The notes: generated by a model not told the origin, from the letters alone. DNA of 39,542 nucleotides from Bacteriovorax sp. (GCA_014377485.1 JACMPM010000060.1:1-39542), one strand, 5' to 3'. Counted from the first letter of the stretch, positions 1-9,486 are shown. A program made the numbers and translations.

Positions 1-2
1 AA

Positions 3-79
3 TGGCGCACCCTGAGGGATTCGAACCCCCGACATTCAGATTCGAAGTCTGACACTCTATCCAGCTGAGCTAAGGGTGC
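3..79 (-). tRNA. tRNA-Arg (anticodon TCG)
   Basis: Read on the minus strand this folds as a complete cloverleaf. The acceptor stem is GCACCCT/AGGGTGC, the D arm begins GCTC, and the anticodon stem TCAGA/TCTGA carries loop CTTCGAA, giving anticodon TCG, which reads CGA (Arg). The T arm has loop TTCGAAT. The 3' CCA is encoded (positions 3-5), with a G discriminator. No partner tRNA is visible before the window edge. Confidence 0.95.
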
Positions 80-99
80 ATGGTAGATTAATTGATTTC

Positions 100-128
100 A
101 GTATAAAAATTTCAAGTCCATTAGACAA
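100..128 (-). promoter_or_regulatory. Putative sigma-70-type promoter of the tRNA-Arg gene
   Basis: On the minus strand TTGTCT (128-123) and TATACT (105-100) are separated by 17 bases. They match 4/6 and 5/6 of the -35 and -10 consensus. The -10 box ends about 20 bases before the mature 5' end of the tRNA, a normal leader length. This is pattern evidence only. Confidence 0.45.
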
Positions 129-156
129 GTTGCTTCTCATAATATATTAAAATTTA

Positions 157-1053
157 ATGAAAAATCTTACCTCTGAAAAGATCTCAGGCTATACCTTGCT
201 GGATTCAGGCCATGGCAAAAAGCTAGAGGTCATTTCAGGCGTCATAATCGAGCGCCCTTCTCCTCAGGCGATCTGGGCCCCTAGGCTCAATGAATCTGAG
301 TGGGCGAAGGCGACATCAGTCTGTATTCGTAAAAGTGACGGTGGCGGGACCTGGAAACACCGATCAGACAAAGAGCCACATAACCTCGTTATCAAATGGA
401 ATACTCCGGAAGAAAAAGAGCTTCAGTTCAAACTTAAATTTACTTCGTTCGGTCATTGCGGCGTTTTTTTCGAGCAAGCGGCCGTTTGGAATACACTTAT
501 CCAGGAAACACTCAGGCTGCAAACTCTGCTTGGTCGTCCTCTAAAATTCTTAAATCTTTTTGGTTACACTGGGTGTGCTAGTTTAGCTGTCCTCTCAACA
601 GGCGCAGAAGTTTTTCATGTGGATTCAAGTAAAGGTGTTCTTAGTTGGGGGAAGGAAAATGTTGACCTCTCTCGCCTCGATGCCAAAAATATAAAATTCG
701 TGCAAGAAGATGTGAAAGCTTTTATTAAACACTCTTTACGCAAAGGATTTAAGTACGACGGAATTTTAGCTGATCCTCCGAGCTGGGGCCATGGCGCCAA
801 TAAAGAAGTTTGGGAATTCGATCAAATGATTTATGAACTGGTGAATGATTGTTTTAATACGCTCACGCGTGAAAATAGTTTTTTCTTTTTATCTTCGCAC
901 ACTCATGGAGTGCAATCAGAAGCTCTTCGCAATTTAATGAATGATCATAGATCGAAAAAAGAAATTGTTGTCGGAGAACTTGGAATTCGCCACAGTAACG
1001 ACGAACGAATTCTTCCAGCGGGAATTTATTCCTTTGCTAAAAATATTTGTTAA
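157..1053 (+). CDS. Class I SAM-dependent methyltransferase (RlmI/RlmK-like, COG1092 type)
   Basis: 298 aa cytoplasmic protein. The C-terminal half is a Rossmann methyltransferase: motif I is FLNLFGYTGCAS (about residues 131-142), an acidic strand end (HVDSS) follows, and the catalytic DPPSWG motif sits near residue 207. The N-terminal part with FGHCGVFFEQ is typical of the RlmI/RlmK-like family, whose studied members methylate 23S rRNA bases. No PUA domain is visible, so the target cannot be named. The ATG at 157 has no clear Shine-Dalgarno. The first 500 bases look GC-richer than the 3' part and the neighbours. The 3' end overlaps the convergent acetyltransferase by 4 bases. Confidence 0.8.
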   Translation: MKNLTSEKISGYTLLDSGHGKKLEVISGVIIERPSPQAIWAPRLNESEWAKATSVCIRKSDGGGTWKHRSDKEPHNLVIKWNTPEEKELQFKLKFTSFGHCGVFFEQAAVWNTLIQETLRLQTLLGRPLKFLNLFGYTGCASLAVLSTGAEVFHVDSSKGVLSWGKENVDLSRLDAKNIKFVQEDVKAFIKHSLRKGFKYDGILADPPSWGHGANKEVWEFDQMIYELVNDCFNTLTRENSFFFLSSHTHGVQSEALRNLMNDHRSKKEIVVGELGIRHSNDERILPAGIYSFAKNIC

Positions 1054-1544
1054 CATTTTTTTGATTCGGCCAAAACTCTTAGTGAGTTTCCTGTTAGGCG
1101 CTGAGCTGTCCACTCCGACATAGGAACGGCATTGATAGACGCGTAAAAATCTAAGGCAGGTTTATTCCAATCCAAGACTGACCATTCAAGACGTCCGCAG
1201 CCTCTCTCTATCGTCAAACTGGCCAAATGGATGAGAAGCTCTTTGCCATAACCTTCGCCTCTAAACTCGGGTTTTACAAAAAGATCTTCCAGGTAAATTC
1301 CAGGCAGTCCTAAAAAAGTTGAGAAGTTATTAAAGAACAAAGCAAATCCTACTTTTATTGAATCTGCTTCGTAAAATATTACTTCTGCACAGGGGCGTTC
1401 ACCAAAAAGATTTTTTAAAAGAAGTTCTTCTGTCACCACGACTTCTGATTCTAATTTTTCATAAACGGCCAGAGCGCGTATAAATTCTAAAATAGATGGT
1501 ATATCTTTCTGGGTAGCCTTGATAATTTTGCAATTTTTTTTCAT
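1050..1544 (-). CDS. GNAT family N-acetyltransferase (diamine/thialysine acetyltransferase-like)
   Basis: 164 aa single-domain protein. The acetyl-CoA-binding motif A is clear around residues 85-100: a beta strand (YLEDLFVKPEF) followed by RGEGYGKELL, the R-G-x-G-x-G loop. The segment LEWSVLDWNKPALDFY is the usual GNAT motif B. The overall pattern (early RPCAEV-like segment, LEDLFV, W.VLDWN..A..FY) resembles the spermidine/spermine and thialysine acetyltransferase group, so small polyamine-like amines are plausible substrates; this is inferred from family resemblance. It is followed by no operon partner; the MFS gene lies 9 bases upstream in the same direction, so the two may be cotranscribed. 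Confidence 0.8.
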   Translation of the reverse strand: MKKNCKIIKATQKDIPSILEFIRALAVYEKLESEVVVTEELLLKNLFGERPCAEVIFYEADSIKVGFALFFNNFSTFLGLPGIYLEDLFVKPEFRGEGYGKELLIHLASLTIERGCGRLEWSVLDWNKPALDFYASINAVPMSEWTAQRLTGNSLRVLAESKKC

Positions 1545-1553
1545 AATTATTCT

Positions 1554-2723
1554 CTAAGCTATTCGTTTTTCTCTGATGAGTAAAATGGCAATTATAAACG
1601 TTACAAAACTCGCCAGCATAAATACATACTGACTCCCAAAACTATACCAGATCAATCCTGCAATAAAACTTGCGAGCATTGCTGCTAAACTTTGGGTCGT
1701 AGATTGAAATCCCAGGGCAGTGGCCAGGTCAACTTTTTCACATAGATTACTGACCCACGCTTTAGTAATTCCTTCTGTCGAAGCAGCAAAAAGCCCATAA
1801 AAGAAAAAGAGTAAATAGAAAACATCCACGCGCGTATTAAACGCCATGCCGGCATAAGTTATAACAAAAAATACAAGGCCCATTAAAAAAACTTTTTTCT
1901 TTCCTATGCGGTCTGAAAGCATTCCCATTTGGTATGAGCTAATAGCATAGATAAGATTATAAAAAATGTAGAGAGAAATAGTCTGCACATCATTGAGTCC
2001 GCTCTCACGGGCCTTCAAAAGTAGAAACATGTCTGAAGAGTTTACCAATGTGAAAAGCAGAATTAAAGATATAATTCTTTTGTAATCAAGTGTCGCAATT
2101 TTCCAATAAGTAAGAGAGCTAAAAAAAAGATTTCCTTTCTCTATTTTTTTTTCAATTTTTTTCTCTTTAACAAATATCAATGAAAAAACAACAAAGAATG
2201 CAGGAATCAAGGCGAACATAAAAAGTTTGCGATACTCTCCAGGATGATAATTCAAATAAACTAATGCCAGAATAGGACCTACAAATGCACCAAAAGTATC
2301 AAGGGATCTATGAAATCCAAAAACTGCTCCTTTAGTTTCGGGAGTGGCCTCTGCCGATAACATGGCATCTCTCGAAGCCGTCCTGACTCCTTTTCCTAGG
2401 CGATCAGCTGAACGCGTGAATAATACCCAAACCGGATTAGCAAATAATCCAATCGCGGCTTTTGAAAAACTCGAGAGCACATACCCAAACCAGACAAAGG
2501 GCATTCGCCTTCCACTGACGTCTGAGAGTTTTCCAAAATAACTTTTGGATATTCCCGAAATGGCATCCGCCAACCCTTCAAGCATCCCGATAAAAAGTGC
2601 TCCCATACCAATACTTTTTAAGTAGAGAGGCATAATCGGGTAAAGAAGTTCACTGGAAATATCTCCAAAAAAGCTTACAATCGACAAAAGCAAGACCGTT
2701 CGGGTGATAATTTTGGTTTTCAA
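1554..2723 (-). CDS. MFS transporter, substrate unknown
   Basis: 389 aa inner-membrane protein with about 12 hydrophobic segments. Both signature loops of the major facilitator superfamily are present: KLSDVSGRRMPF after helix 2 and SDRIGKKKVFLMG after helix 8. Helix 4 carries the conserved DRLGKGVRTASRDAM stretch found in a group of uncharacterised bacterial MFS proteins. The start codon is TTG at 2723, preceded by GAGGAG nine bases away; no in-frame ATG fits the first helix better. It probably heads a two-gene unit with the acetyltransferase downstream. No substrate can be read from sequence. Confidence 0.85.
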   Translation of the reverse strand: MKTKIITRTVLLLSIVSFFGDISSELLYPIMPLYLKSIGMGALFIGMLEGLADAISGISKSYFGKLSDVSGRRMPFVWFGYVLSSFSKAAIGLFANPVWVLFTRSADRLGKGVRTASRDAMLSAEATPETKGAVFGFHRSLDTFGAFVGPILALVYLNYHPGEYRKLFMFALIPAFFVVFSLIFVKEKKIEKKIEKGNLFFSSLTYWKIATLDYKRIISLILLFTLVNSSDMFLLLKARESGLNDVQTISLYIFYNLIYAISSYQMGMLSDRIGKKKVFLMGLVFFVITYAGMAFNTRVDVFYLLFFFYGLFAASTEGITKAWVSNLCEKVDLATALGFQSTTQSLAAMLASFIAGLIWYSFGSQYVFMLASFVTFIIAILLIREKRIA

Positions 2724-2831
2724 GTGACTTAACTCCTCAAGTTTTAAGACTGCTAGATTGTTAGATACGTCGTTAGGATATAATTTTTTCTCATTTCCAT
2801 CATGATGGCCATTATTTTGATATAAGCCCGT

Positions 2832-3803
2832 ATGCGAATTATTCTATTATTTTTTATCTCGCTCGGATGCAACAACGCTTTTGCTTGCAGTGATGCTATG
2901 AAGCCCTTCACTTTTGAGTGCAAGGCGCAGGATCGCTTTGAATTACTTTCTACGGGGTTTAAAACATACTCCACTAATATGTCAGATCTTAAAGGTTTTA
3001 AAATCCCAAAGGCCATTGGCAAGAGTTCATACTATTTTGCAAAAAATGATTTGTTAAATCACAGTGAATTTACCTTGTCTCGTAATTTGGATTGGCTAGT
3101 CTGGAATAATGGTCAGAAATTCATTAATAACCTAAGTTCAGTTTATATCGAATTTAAAGATATTCTCAAACTTCACAATGCCCTTTTTGCCAGCAAAGGT
3201 TTAATTATTGTTGGGCCAGAGGCCGGAAAACTTCGCAGCGATAGTGGCGAAACAAACCCCAAGGTCAGTATGAGCTGTAGCGATAAAGTTTTAAATGGAA
3301 AACTTTTCAATACGCTTTTTGATTATGACCTGCAAAGTGTTGAGGATTTTCCACTGTTAACTTTAGAAAATATAATTTTATGTAAAGATACAAATTATTA
3401 TTCGGCAGATCTTTATTTTTATAAAGGTGCCAGTATTAAAATCGAAATCACGCGCTGGATGCAAGATATAAACGACATGCTTGCTCGCTATGAAAACGGC
3501 AATGCTCAAACCGATCTCTCTCCCTATAACTATTTCTCTGATATGCGCCGTTGGTTTTTAGCAATAAAGCCTTTTAATGCCGGCAATGAACAAGTGGTCG
3601 ATGCTTTGTTGGATTATTCAACAAAAAGATTGCAGCTTCCTCCTTTGGAACTTAATGATTTAGTCACTCCTATTTATTTAACTGTCAGAGAAAACCGCGA
3701 TGCCACAGTCAATAAACTAAAGGAGACTCTTGATTTCTTCGAGGGATGTTTATTTGAAACCAAAACAAAACTTATTTCTTCTGAATGCTCGGCCATAAAA
3801 TAG
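2832..3803 (+). CDS. Secreted protein of unknown function
   Basis: 323 aa. The N-terminus is a short signal peptide (hydrophobic residues 2-12, cleavage expected after NNAFA at about 17), so the protein should be periplasmic or exported. The mature part starts with a Cys and contains several other cysteines, including two near the C-terminus (GCLF, SECS), compatible with disulfides. I recognise no domain. It stands alone, divergent from the MFS gene with a 108-base gap that must hold both promoters, and converges on topA with a 41-base gap. The ATG at 2832 lacks a strong ribosome binding site. Confidence 0.7.
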   Translation: MRIILLFFISLGCNNAFACSDAMKPFTFECKAQDRFELLSTGFKTYSTNMSDLKGFKIPKAIGKSSYYFAKNDLLNHSEFTLSRNLDWLVWNNGQKFINNLSSVYIEFKDILKLHNALFASKGLIIVGPEAGKLRSDSGETNPKVSMSCSDKVLNGKLFNTLFDYDLQSVEDFPLLTLENIILCKDTNYYSADLYFYKGASIKIEITRWMQDINDMLARYENGNAQTDLSPYNYFSDMRRWFLAIKPFNAGNEQVVDALLDYSTKRLQLPPLELNDLVTPIYLTVRENRDATVNKLKETLDFFEGCLFETKTKLISSECSAIK

Positions 3804-3844
3804 TTTTCCATTTGCGTAAAGTTTCAACAATGGCAGAGAGGGGC

Positions 3845-6367
3845 CTAAGCCCCTTCTTCTACAAATTCAACTTTTTCTTCTTCAACATGAAATGGAGTAT
3901 CGGCCATATCAACTCTATGACGACACTTCGGACACTCTAATTGCTTACCAAGTTTCTTGGTAAACTTCTCACCCATCACTGCATATCCACACTTGGGACA
4001 AGCAAACGGGAAAGGCTTAGTCCACATAGCGTTTGAGCATGTGGGATAAGTAGAACAGCCATAAAAGAATTTACCGTAACGGCTTTTCTTCTCAGCAAAT
4101 TTTCCAACTTTACATTCCGGACAGTGAACATCGAGAGTGAATGGCAACGTCGTCGCACAAGTAGGATACTCTTCACAAGCAAGGAACTTACCGTATTTTC
4201 CTTTTTTAATAGCCATGCGCTTGCCACAAGTAGGACAGGGATCATTAGCGAAAACTTTATCAACGATAAGATATGACCCATCGAGATTCTTTTTAAAATC
4301 TTCTGTTGAATTACAATCCGGATAATTTGAACAAGCAAAAAATTGCCCATTCTTTCCCCATTTAATCTGGTATTCGCCATCAGCGCATTTTCTACAATGA
4401 ACTCCGGTCGGAATAGATTGTTTTTTTAAGTTCTTCATCTCTTCTTTAGCTTTTTCTAAAGTGAGCTCGAAGCCTTTCCAGAAATCTCGTAAAACTTTTT
4501 TCCAACTCACTTCGCCTTCTTCGATTTTATCGAGAAGTTCTTCAACTTTAGCTGTGAATTCGATGTCCATAACGTCAGGGAAACTCTCCACTAACATTTT
4601 GCAAACAACTGTTCCAAGTTCTGTTGGAATAAATCTATTTTCTATTTTTTCGACGTATCCGCGGTCTTGAATGTTTGAAATGATCGCCGCATACGTTGAC
4701 GGGCGTCCGATTCCATCTTCTTCAAGTGCTTTTACTAAACTTGCTTCGTTAAATCTTGGAGGTGGGGAAGTCCAATGCTCCTCCATATCAATCAGTTTTT
4801 TCGGAGTAAAAGTCTCACCAACACTCATTTCTGGAAGAAGACCGGATTTTGATTCTTCAACATCTTCCGAGTCTGCTTCTTTTCTACTTTGTTTTTCAGC
4901 TAACGAATCTAAATAAACTGTTCTGAAACCTGGAAACTTAACAATTGATCCATTTGATTTGAAAAAATGTCCGCCAGACTCGAAAGTCACAGAAGTTTGA
5001 TCAATGACAGCTGGTGACATTTGGGAAGAAATAAATTTATTCCAAATCATTTCATAAAGTTTTTGTTGATCGGGATCAAGATCTCCACGTACTTCTTCCG
5101 GAGTGAACTCAAACGAAGTTGGACGGATGGCCTCATGGGCATCCTGGACTTTGCTTGTGCCTTTCTTCTTATAAGTAATCTCTTCAGTTGAGAGAAAATC
5201 TTTACCGTATTTTTTTGGAATGAATTCACGAAGAGCTTTCATGGCTTCAGGCTCAGTTCGCACTGAATCCGTTCTCATATAGGTAATTAAACCTTGAAGT
5301 CCGTGATCTCTTAATTGAACCCCTTCATACAGCATTTGGGCAATCATCATTGTTTTCTTTGCAGTGAAGCCTAACTTGTTGGCTGCTTCCTGTTGAAGTT
5401 TTGATGTTGTGAATGGAGCAGTTGGGTTTTGCTTGCGCTCTTTCTTTTTAACTTCGATAGCTTTAAGCATCTTACCTTTAATATCGGTAAGAATCTTTTT
5501 AGATAATTTTTCTGCTTCAGGTCCATCCAGGTCAGTTTTTTTACCGGCCTCTTCACCATAATAACGAACTTCGAAATTAATATTCTTTTTTTCTAGTTCA
5601 CCTTGGATTGAAAACCATTTTTCTGGATTAAATGCTTTGATAAGATCTTCGCGGTCGACAATTACTCTTAAAGCAACTGACTGCACTCTACCAGCAGAAA
5701 TTCCGCGTTGAACTTTATCCCAAAGAATCGGTGAAATTTTGTATCCCACCAAACGATCGAGTACTCTTCTCGTTTTTTGTGAATCGTACATCGGCTGATT
5801 AAGTTGAGTCGGATTATCAATTGCATGTTTAACCGCTGTTTTTGTAACGGCGTTAAAAACTACACGATGAATATTTTTCTTTTTACCAATTTCTTCAGCT
5901 AAGTGGAAAGCAATCGCCTCTCCTTCACGGTCCATATCGGGGGCGAGGTAAATTTGATTTGCATAGCGAGCGAGCTCTTGAATGCGTTCAATTTTATCTT
6001 TTTTTCCGGTGATTGGAACAAGATCGAGTGCAAAATCGTCTTTTACGTCGACGCCCAGCTTTGATTTAGGAAGATCTTTTATGTGACCATTTGAGGCAAC
6101 TACTTGATAACCACGGCCTAGGTATTTTTTAATAGTTTTTGCTTTAGAAGGAGATTCCACTATTACCAAATCATATTTTCCAAGCTTTTCAGATGAGACA
6201 ACATCTTCTTCAACTACAACTCCGACAGCTTTTGACGCTTTGGCAGATAGTTTTGAAGGCATTTTAACTGCTAGTTTTGCTTTTGGAGCCGCTTTTTTAG
6301 TGACAACTGTTTTTTTCACAGGAGTCTTTTTTGCGGCCGATTTTTTAGCAACAGCTTTAGCGCACAT
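3845..6367 (-). CDS. topA: DNA topoisomerase I (type IA) with Lys/Ala-rich N-terminal extension
   Basis: 840 aa. It relaxes negative supercoils by transient single-strand cleavage. The Toprim domain starts near residue 66 (LVIVESPSKAKT, E71) with acidic triad DMDREGE at 144-150. The catalytic tyrosine is Y363 in ITYMRTDS. The C-terminus carries four Cys4 zinc-ribbon repeats (roughly residues 655-825), the first three ending in a YP.C pattern and the last a plain CPKC pair. Residues 2-47 are an unusual K/A/P-rich tail resembling histone H1, absent from E. coli TopA. The gene is last in an operon behind the TPR-like lipoprotein and LysM genes, 20 bases after the latter. A GGGGC/GCCCC hairpin spans the stop codon but has no U tract. 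Confidence 0.97.
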   Translation of the reverse strand: MCAKAVAKKSAAKKTPVKKTVVTKKAAPKAKLAVKMPSKLSAKASKAVGVVVEEDVVSSEKLGKYDLVIVESPSKAKTIKKYLGRGYQVVASNGHIKDLPKSKLGVDVKDDFALDLVPITGKKDKIERIQELARYANQIYLAPDMDREGEAIAFHLAEEIGKKKNIHRVVFNAVTKTAVKHAIDNPTQLNQPMYDSQKTRRVLDRLVGYKISPILWDKVQRGISAGRVQSVALRVIVDREDLIKAFNPEKWFSIQGELEKKNINFEVRYYGEEAGKKTDLDGPEAEKLSKKILTDIKGKMLKAIEVKKKERKQNPTAPFTTSKLQQEAANKLGFTAKKTMMIAQMLYEGVQLRDHGLQGLITYMRTDSVRTEPEAMKALREFIPKKYGKDFLSTEEITYKKKGTSKVQDAHEAIRPTSFEFTPEEVRGDLDPDQQKLYEMIWNKFISSQMSPAVIDQTSVTFESGGHFFKSNGSIVKFPGFRTVYLDSLAEKQSRKEADSEDVEESKSGLLPEMSVGETFTPKKLIDMEEHWTSPPPRFNEASLVKALEEDGIGRPSTYAAIISNIQDRGYVEKIENRFIPTELGTVVCKMLVESFPDVMDIEFTAKVEELLDKIEEGEVSWKKVLRDFWKGFELTLEKAKEEMKNLKKQSIPTGVHCRKCADGEYQIKWGKNGQFFACSNYPDCNSTEDFKKNLDGSYLIVDKVFANDPCPTCGKRMAIKKGKYGKFLACEEYPTCATTLPFTLDVHCPECKVGKFAEKKSRYGKFFYGCSTYPTCSNAMWTKPFPFACPKCGYAVMGEKFTKKLGKQLECPKCRHRVDMADTPFHVEEEKVEFVEEGA

Positions 6368-6387
6368 ATTTTTTTACCTTTAATTAA

Positions 6388-8580
6388 TTATTTTTTTGGA
6401 CCAGTATTCAACAACTCATCCACTTCTTCAAGGTCAAACTCAGTAAGCCCGTATGGATTTTCTTTGTTGTTAATATCTTCATCTAAATATTTTCTTCCGA
6501 TGTCTTTTTCAATTTCATTAATCGATTCAAAAGCATTTGGATCTGGTTGTTTCGCTTTCTTTTCATGATCTTCAAGACTCGATTGTTCTAAGAATTTATC
6601 TTCATCAACTTTCGATTCGTTGAGAGATTTTTCTGAATCTTGAATTTCGCTTTCAAGACGGTCGAGTTCTTTAACATCGCGTTCAGAATCTTTAATAACT
6701 GACTTGTCCCTTTCTTGGCGTTCAAGTTCTTCAAGTTCATCTTCTGTTAATTGAATCTTATCTGCTTTATTGAGAATGTCTTGACTTACATCATCAAGAT
6801 TCAATTCCACATCTAATTCATCTAGAGCACGTCCTTCAAGTTTCTTCACATCTTTTAATTTATCTTTGCTCTTTAAACGAATAGCTCGTGCAGCTTCTTC
6901 TTGAGTTTTAGTGATTGAGATACTTCCCAAACTGATTTCATTAGAGGAATTGGTAACAAGAGCTGTGGCAAAATTGTCGGTAATATTAATAACTGTTAAT
7001 TCACCAATTTTATAAGTCGGACTTGGAGTAATTTTTCTATTAGTACCGCGATCGACAAACGAATAAACTTCAAAAAGATTTCCAAGCTCGACGCCATCGG
7101 CCCGTCCTCGATCAAGATAAACAACATCACCGAAGGCAATTCCCGTCAGAGACTCGCGGTAACTTCCAATAATTGCCGCCTCTACACTGCGTTTGCTATA
7201 TGTTCTCGCAATTTTACCGATTTTTGGAGTGTAGACAGTAATGCGGTCTTTGCGTTGAACAATTCCTGATTGTTCGACTACACTACATTCCCAGACATCA
7301 TCCTTTTTTTGGATGGTTTTTATTTGAGCAGTTGTTGTATAAACAAATCCCGAACGGTCAGAAATAGGATTTTTTACTTCTCCACCAGCGGTGTAAACCG
7401 AGAAGAGATCTCCTGGTTTTACTTTGGCAGATTTATCAAAACTTACATAAATAGTATCGAACCTATGAATAAAAACTGATTCTTTTTGTGAGGCTTTAAT
7501 CTCTCCTAAGTCCTGAACCACATTGGTTGTCACAAAACTATTGAGAAAAAATCCTTCTTTATAATTGAAAACAATTTTAGAAGTTTTATCAAAACCAGCA
7601 CTGTCGTATTGTTCAGATGGCTCTTTGATTGCGACATCAGACATTGGCGGATCGTATTTTTCATACTCTGTATTTTTTTGAGCTTTTTCTAAGCGCTCCA
7701 AATCATCGTATGTTTCTTCAGAGGCAAATTGAAAATAGACACCTTGATCGAGAAGTTTTTTTCGTTCTTTAATCCAACCTGGACGGTCGCTATCGGTTGA
7801 GCTGGCGTAATTGCTTCCTGGCTTACTTGAACCTATTTCATCGTCGGTGAATTCTCCAACTTGAACATTTGGCAATGTATCCGCATCACCAGTATCAAAA
7901 GCTAAAACTGTTCCGGGCTCAATTTCATGAGGATTGGCGATTTGTGGATTTAATGCCCAAATTTTTGAGTAATAAAAACCTGATCCAAATAATTTTTTTG
8001 ATATTTTCCAGAGGTAATCCCCTCTTTGAACTTCGTATTTTTCCAATTTTGCTTTAACAGCAATATCATCCCATTCTTTTCCAGTTATTTTCTTTTGAAC
8101 ATATTTTGAAAGTTCCAGAAGCTTTTTTTCTTCGTTTCCAACATCAAATCCCATGTCTTTATCGGGGATTATTTCAGTTTTATCAGAGGCAGAAGCTTCT
8201 AATGTTTGCCCTTTTGGATTAACTATATTTAGAGGTCCCTTATTTGTTTCTTCAACGGGAGTTTGAGCAGCTGTTTCGGCTTTTGTTTCTGTTTTCGTTT
8301 CAGTTTTAACTTCAGCCTTTTCAATCTTTTTATCTGCAGTTGTTTTTTTATCTTTTTCAAAAACAACATCACCGATATCTTCTTTCAATGACTGCAAATC
8401 ATCTTGCTCTTCAAGAGTAGACATTTTTACATCAGGAGCAGCATTAACAGGTGCGTCCCCTGATTTTTTCAGCGATTCAAACACATTTACTTCTTCTAAA
8501 TCCGAAGACACTGAGTCTTGTGCTTTAGTTTGAAGTGCCATAAGGCCAGCGAGAATGACGATAAAAAAATATTTATTCAA
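6388..8580 (-). CDS. Secreted LysM-domain protein with long acidic low-complexity regions
   Basis: 730 aa. The N-terminal signal peptide (YFFIVILAGLMALQTKAQ) predicts export. A Lys/Glu/Thr-rich stretch follows at about 65-115 with KTET-type repeats. One LysM domain (about 178-226, YEVQRGDYLWKISKKLFG to IEPGTVLAF) should bind peptidoglycan glycan strands. The middle (about 330-560) looks like beta-rich repeated modules with GDxxY/GDVVYLDRG turns. The last 170 residues are strongly acidic and probably helical or coiled. The start is TTG at 8580, chosen because it gives a complete signal peptide. The TPR-like lipoprotein lies 3 bases upstream and topA 20 bases downstream. A structural or scaffolding wall role is inferred; no enzyme domain is seen. 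Confidence 0.8.
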   Translation of the reverse strand: MNKYFFIVILAGLMALQTKAQDSVSSDLEEVNVFESLKKSGDAPVNAAPDVKMSTLEEQDDLQSLKEDIGDVVFEKDKKTTADKKIEKAEVKTETKTETKAETAAQTPVEETNKGPLNIVNPKGQTLEASASDKTEIIPDKDMGFDVGNEEKKLLELSKYVQKKITGKEWDDIAVKAKLEKYEVQRGDYLWKISKKLFGSGFYYSKIWALNPQIANPHEIEPGTVLAFDTGDADTLPNVQVGEFTDDEIGSSKPGSNYASSTDSDRPGWIKERKKLLDQGVYFQFASEETYDDLERLEKAQKNTEYEKYDPPMSDVAIKEPSEQYDSAGFDKTSKIVFNYKEGFFLNSFVTTNVVQDLGEIKASQKESVFIHRFDTIYVSFDKSAKVKPGDLFSVYTAGGEVKNPISDRSGFVYTTTAQIKTIQKKDDVWECSVVEQSGIVQRKDRITVYTPKIGKIARTYSKRSVEAAIIGSYRESLTGIAFGDVVYLDRGRADGVELGNLFEVYSFVDRGTNRKITPSPTYKIGELTVINITDNFATALVTNSSNEISLGSISITKTQEEAARAIRLKSKDKLKDVKKLEGRALDELDVELNLDDVSQDILNKADKIQLTEDELEELERQERDKSVIKDSERDVKELDRLESEIQDSEKSLNESKVDEDKFLEQSSLEDHEKKAKQPDPNAFESINEIEKDIGRKYLDEDINNKENPYGLTEFDLEEVDELLNTGPKK

Positions 8581-8583
8581 AAT

Positions 8584-9393
8584 TTAACTGGCCTCAAAAA
8601 AATCGTGCAACAAAGAATAATACTTTGCTTGCTTTTCAGGTTGTTTTAATTTTTCACTGCACGAAACTAATTTTCCCAATGCTTTCAGCACGTAACCTGA
8701 AAAGGCATATTTTTTGATAACTTCTTCGTATACTTGCGACGCCAAGTCGAATTCGCCTTGATTAAAAAGCAAATCTCCCAACATCATTTTTGCTCTCACT
8801 ACAATTTGCTTTTCTTTAGAATTCTCAAGACCTTTTAGTAGTGTTAAAGCAGCATCAAATTTATTCACTTTCACTAATTCTTGAACTTCGCGCAATCTGC
8901 TAATTTGCTCGTCTATATCATCCGTATTATTGACTTGTTGAACCCCCATGCTTGTTGGCACTGGTGGTCCTTTTTCATGCGATAGCGGAGCTTCTGTTTT
9001 AAGAGCGTCTACCGAATCTATTGTTGCAGTGTCAGGGATAGCTTTGTCGATACGATTGACTAAATCAGAAGGGTCTATCGCGGTGGATGCCCCCACTTCA
9101 GGTTTTGTTTGAGCATTGCCGTCAATAACATGTGGTGCAACAGGAGCTACGGGGGCTGCTTCCGTTTTAGCTATTTGATTTTTAGAAAGATTAAGCAACT
9201 CTTGATATTTTCTAGCAAGTTCGTCATATTGATCTTTGGAAACCATAGTGGTTGGAGCGGTGCTCTCACCCTGTTGAAGAGAGTCCACCGTCTGGCCTCG
9301 ATGAGACAATAACGACGAACACGAAGTGAAAAACAATGCATTACATATTAAGAGCAATGCAAGAGGCGCCTTCATGGCATATTTCCTTTTCAC
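8584..9393 (-). CDS. Lipoprotein with C-terminal TPR-like repeats (YbgF/BamD-like layout)
   Basis: 269 aa. The signal peptide ends in a lipobox-like FFTSC (Cys25), so it is probably lipid-anchored. A short helical segment follows (DQYDELARKYQELLNLSK), then a Pro/Ala-rich linker, and from about residue 165 two or three TPR-like helical hairpins (KFDAALTLLKGLE, KMMLGDLLFNQGEFDLASQVYEEV). These usually mediate protein contacts in the periplasm. The GTG at 9393 is preceded by GGAGG with 7-base spacing; an ATG at 9375 with AGGA is an alternative that also keeps the signal peptide. It is the first gene of the LysM-topA operon, with a promoter at 9442-9469. Partnership with the LysM protein is inferred from adjacency. 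Confidence 0.8.
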   Translation of the reverse strand: MKRKYAMKAPLALLLICNALFFTSCSSLLSHRGQTVDSLQQGESTAPTTMVSKDQYDELARKYQELLNLSKNQIAKTEAAPVAPVAPHVIDGNAQTKPEVGASTAIDPSDLVNRIDKAIPDTATIDSVDALKTEAPLSHEKGPPVPTSMGVQQVNNTDDIDEQISRLREVQELVKVNKFDAALTLLKGLENSKEKQIVVRAKMMLGDLLFNQGEFDLASQVYEEVIKKYAFSGYVLKALGKLVSCSEKLKQPEKQAKYYSLLHDFFEAS

Positions 9394-9441
9394 TTTTTGT
9401 CCTCCATGACTTGTAAATGTGAAAGCGATAACTTAACTTTT

Positions 9442-9469
9442 ATTCTAAATCAGATCAAAAACAAGTCAA
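9442..9469 (-). promoter_or_regulatory. Sigma-70-type promoter of the lipoprotein-LysM-topA operon
   Basis: On the minus strand TTGACT (9469-9464) and TAGAAT (9447-9442) are 16 bases apart, each matching 5/6 of consensus. Transcription would start near 9435, about 40 bases before the GTG of the lipoprotein gene. Its position argues that the divergent gene on the plus strand begins at the internal ATG at 9487 and not further upstream. Confidence 0.5.
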
Positions 9470-9486
9470 CGGATTTGGAAGGTCAT

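Noticed and set aside
2753-3022. 89-codon open frame on the minus strand
   Set aside because: It overlaps the signal peptide and start of the secreted protein gene on the plus strand, has no recognisable protein features, and would leave no promoter for either neighbour.
3838-3856. GGGGC/GCCCC hairpin spanning the topA stop codon
   Set aside because: The stem is short and no T run follows on the minus strand, so I do not call it a terminator.
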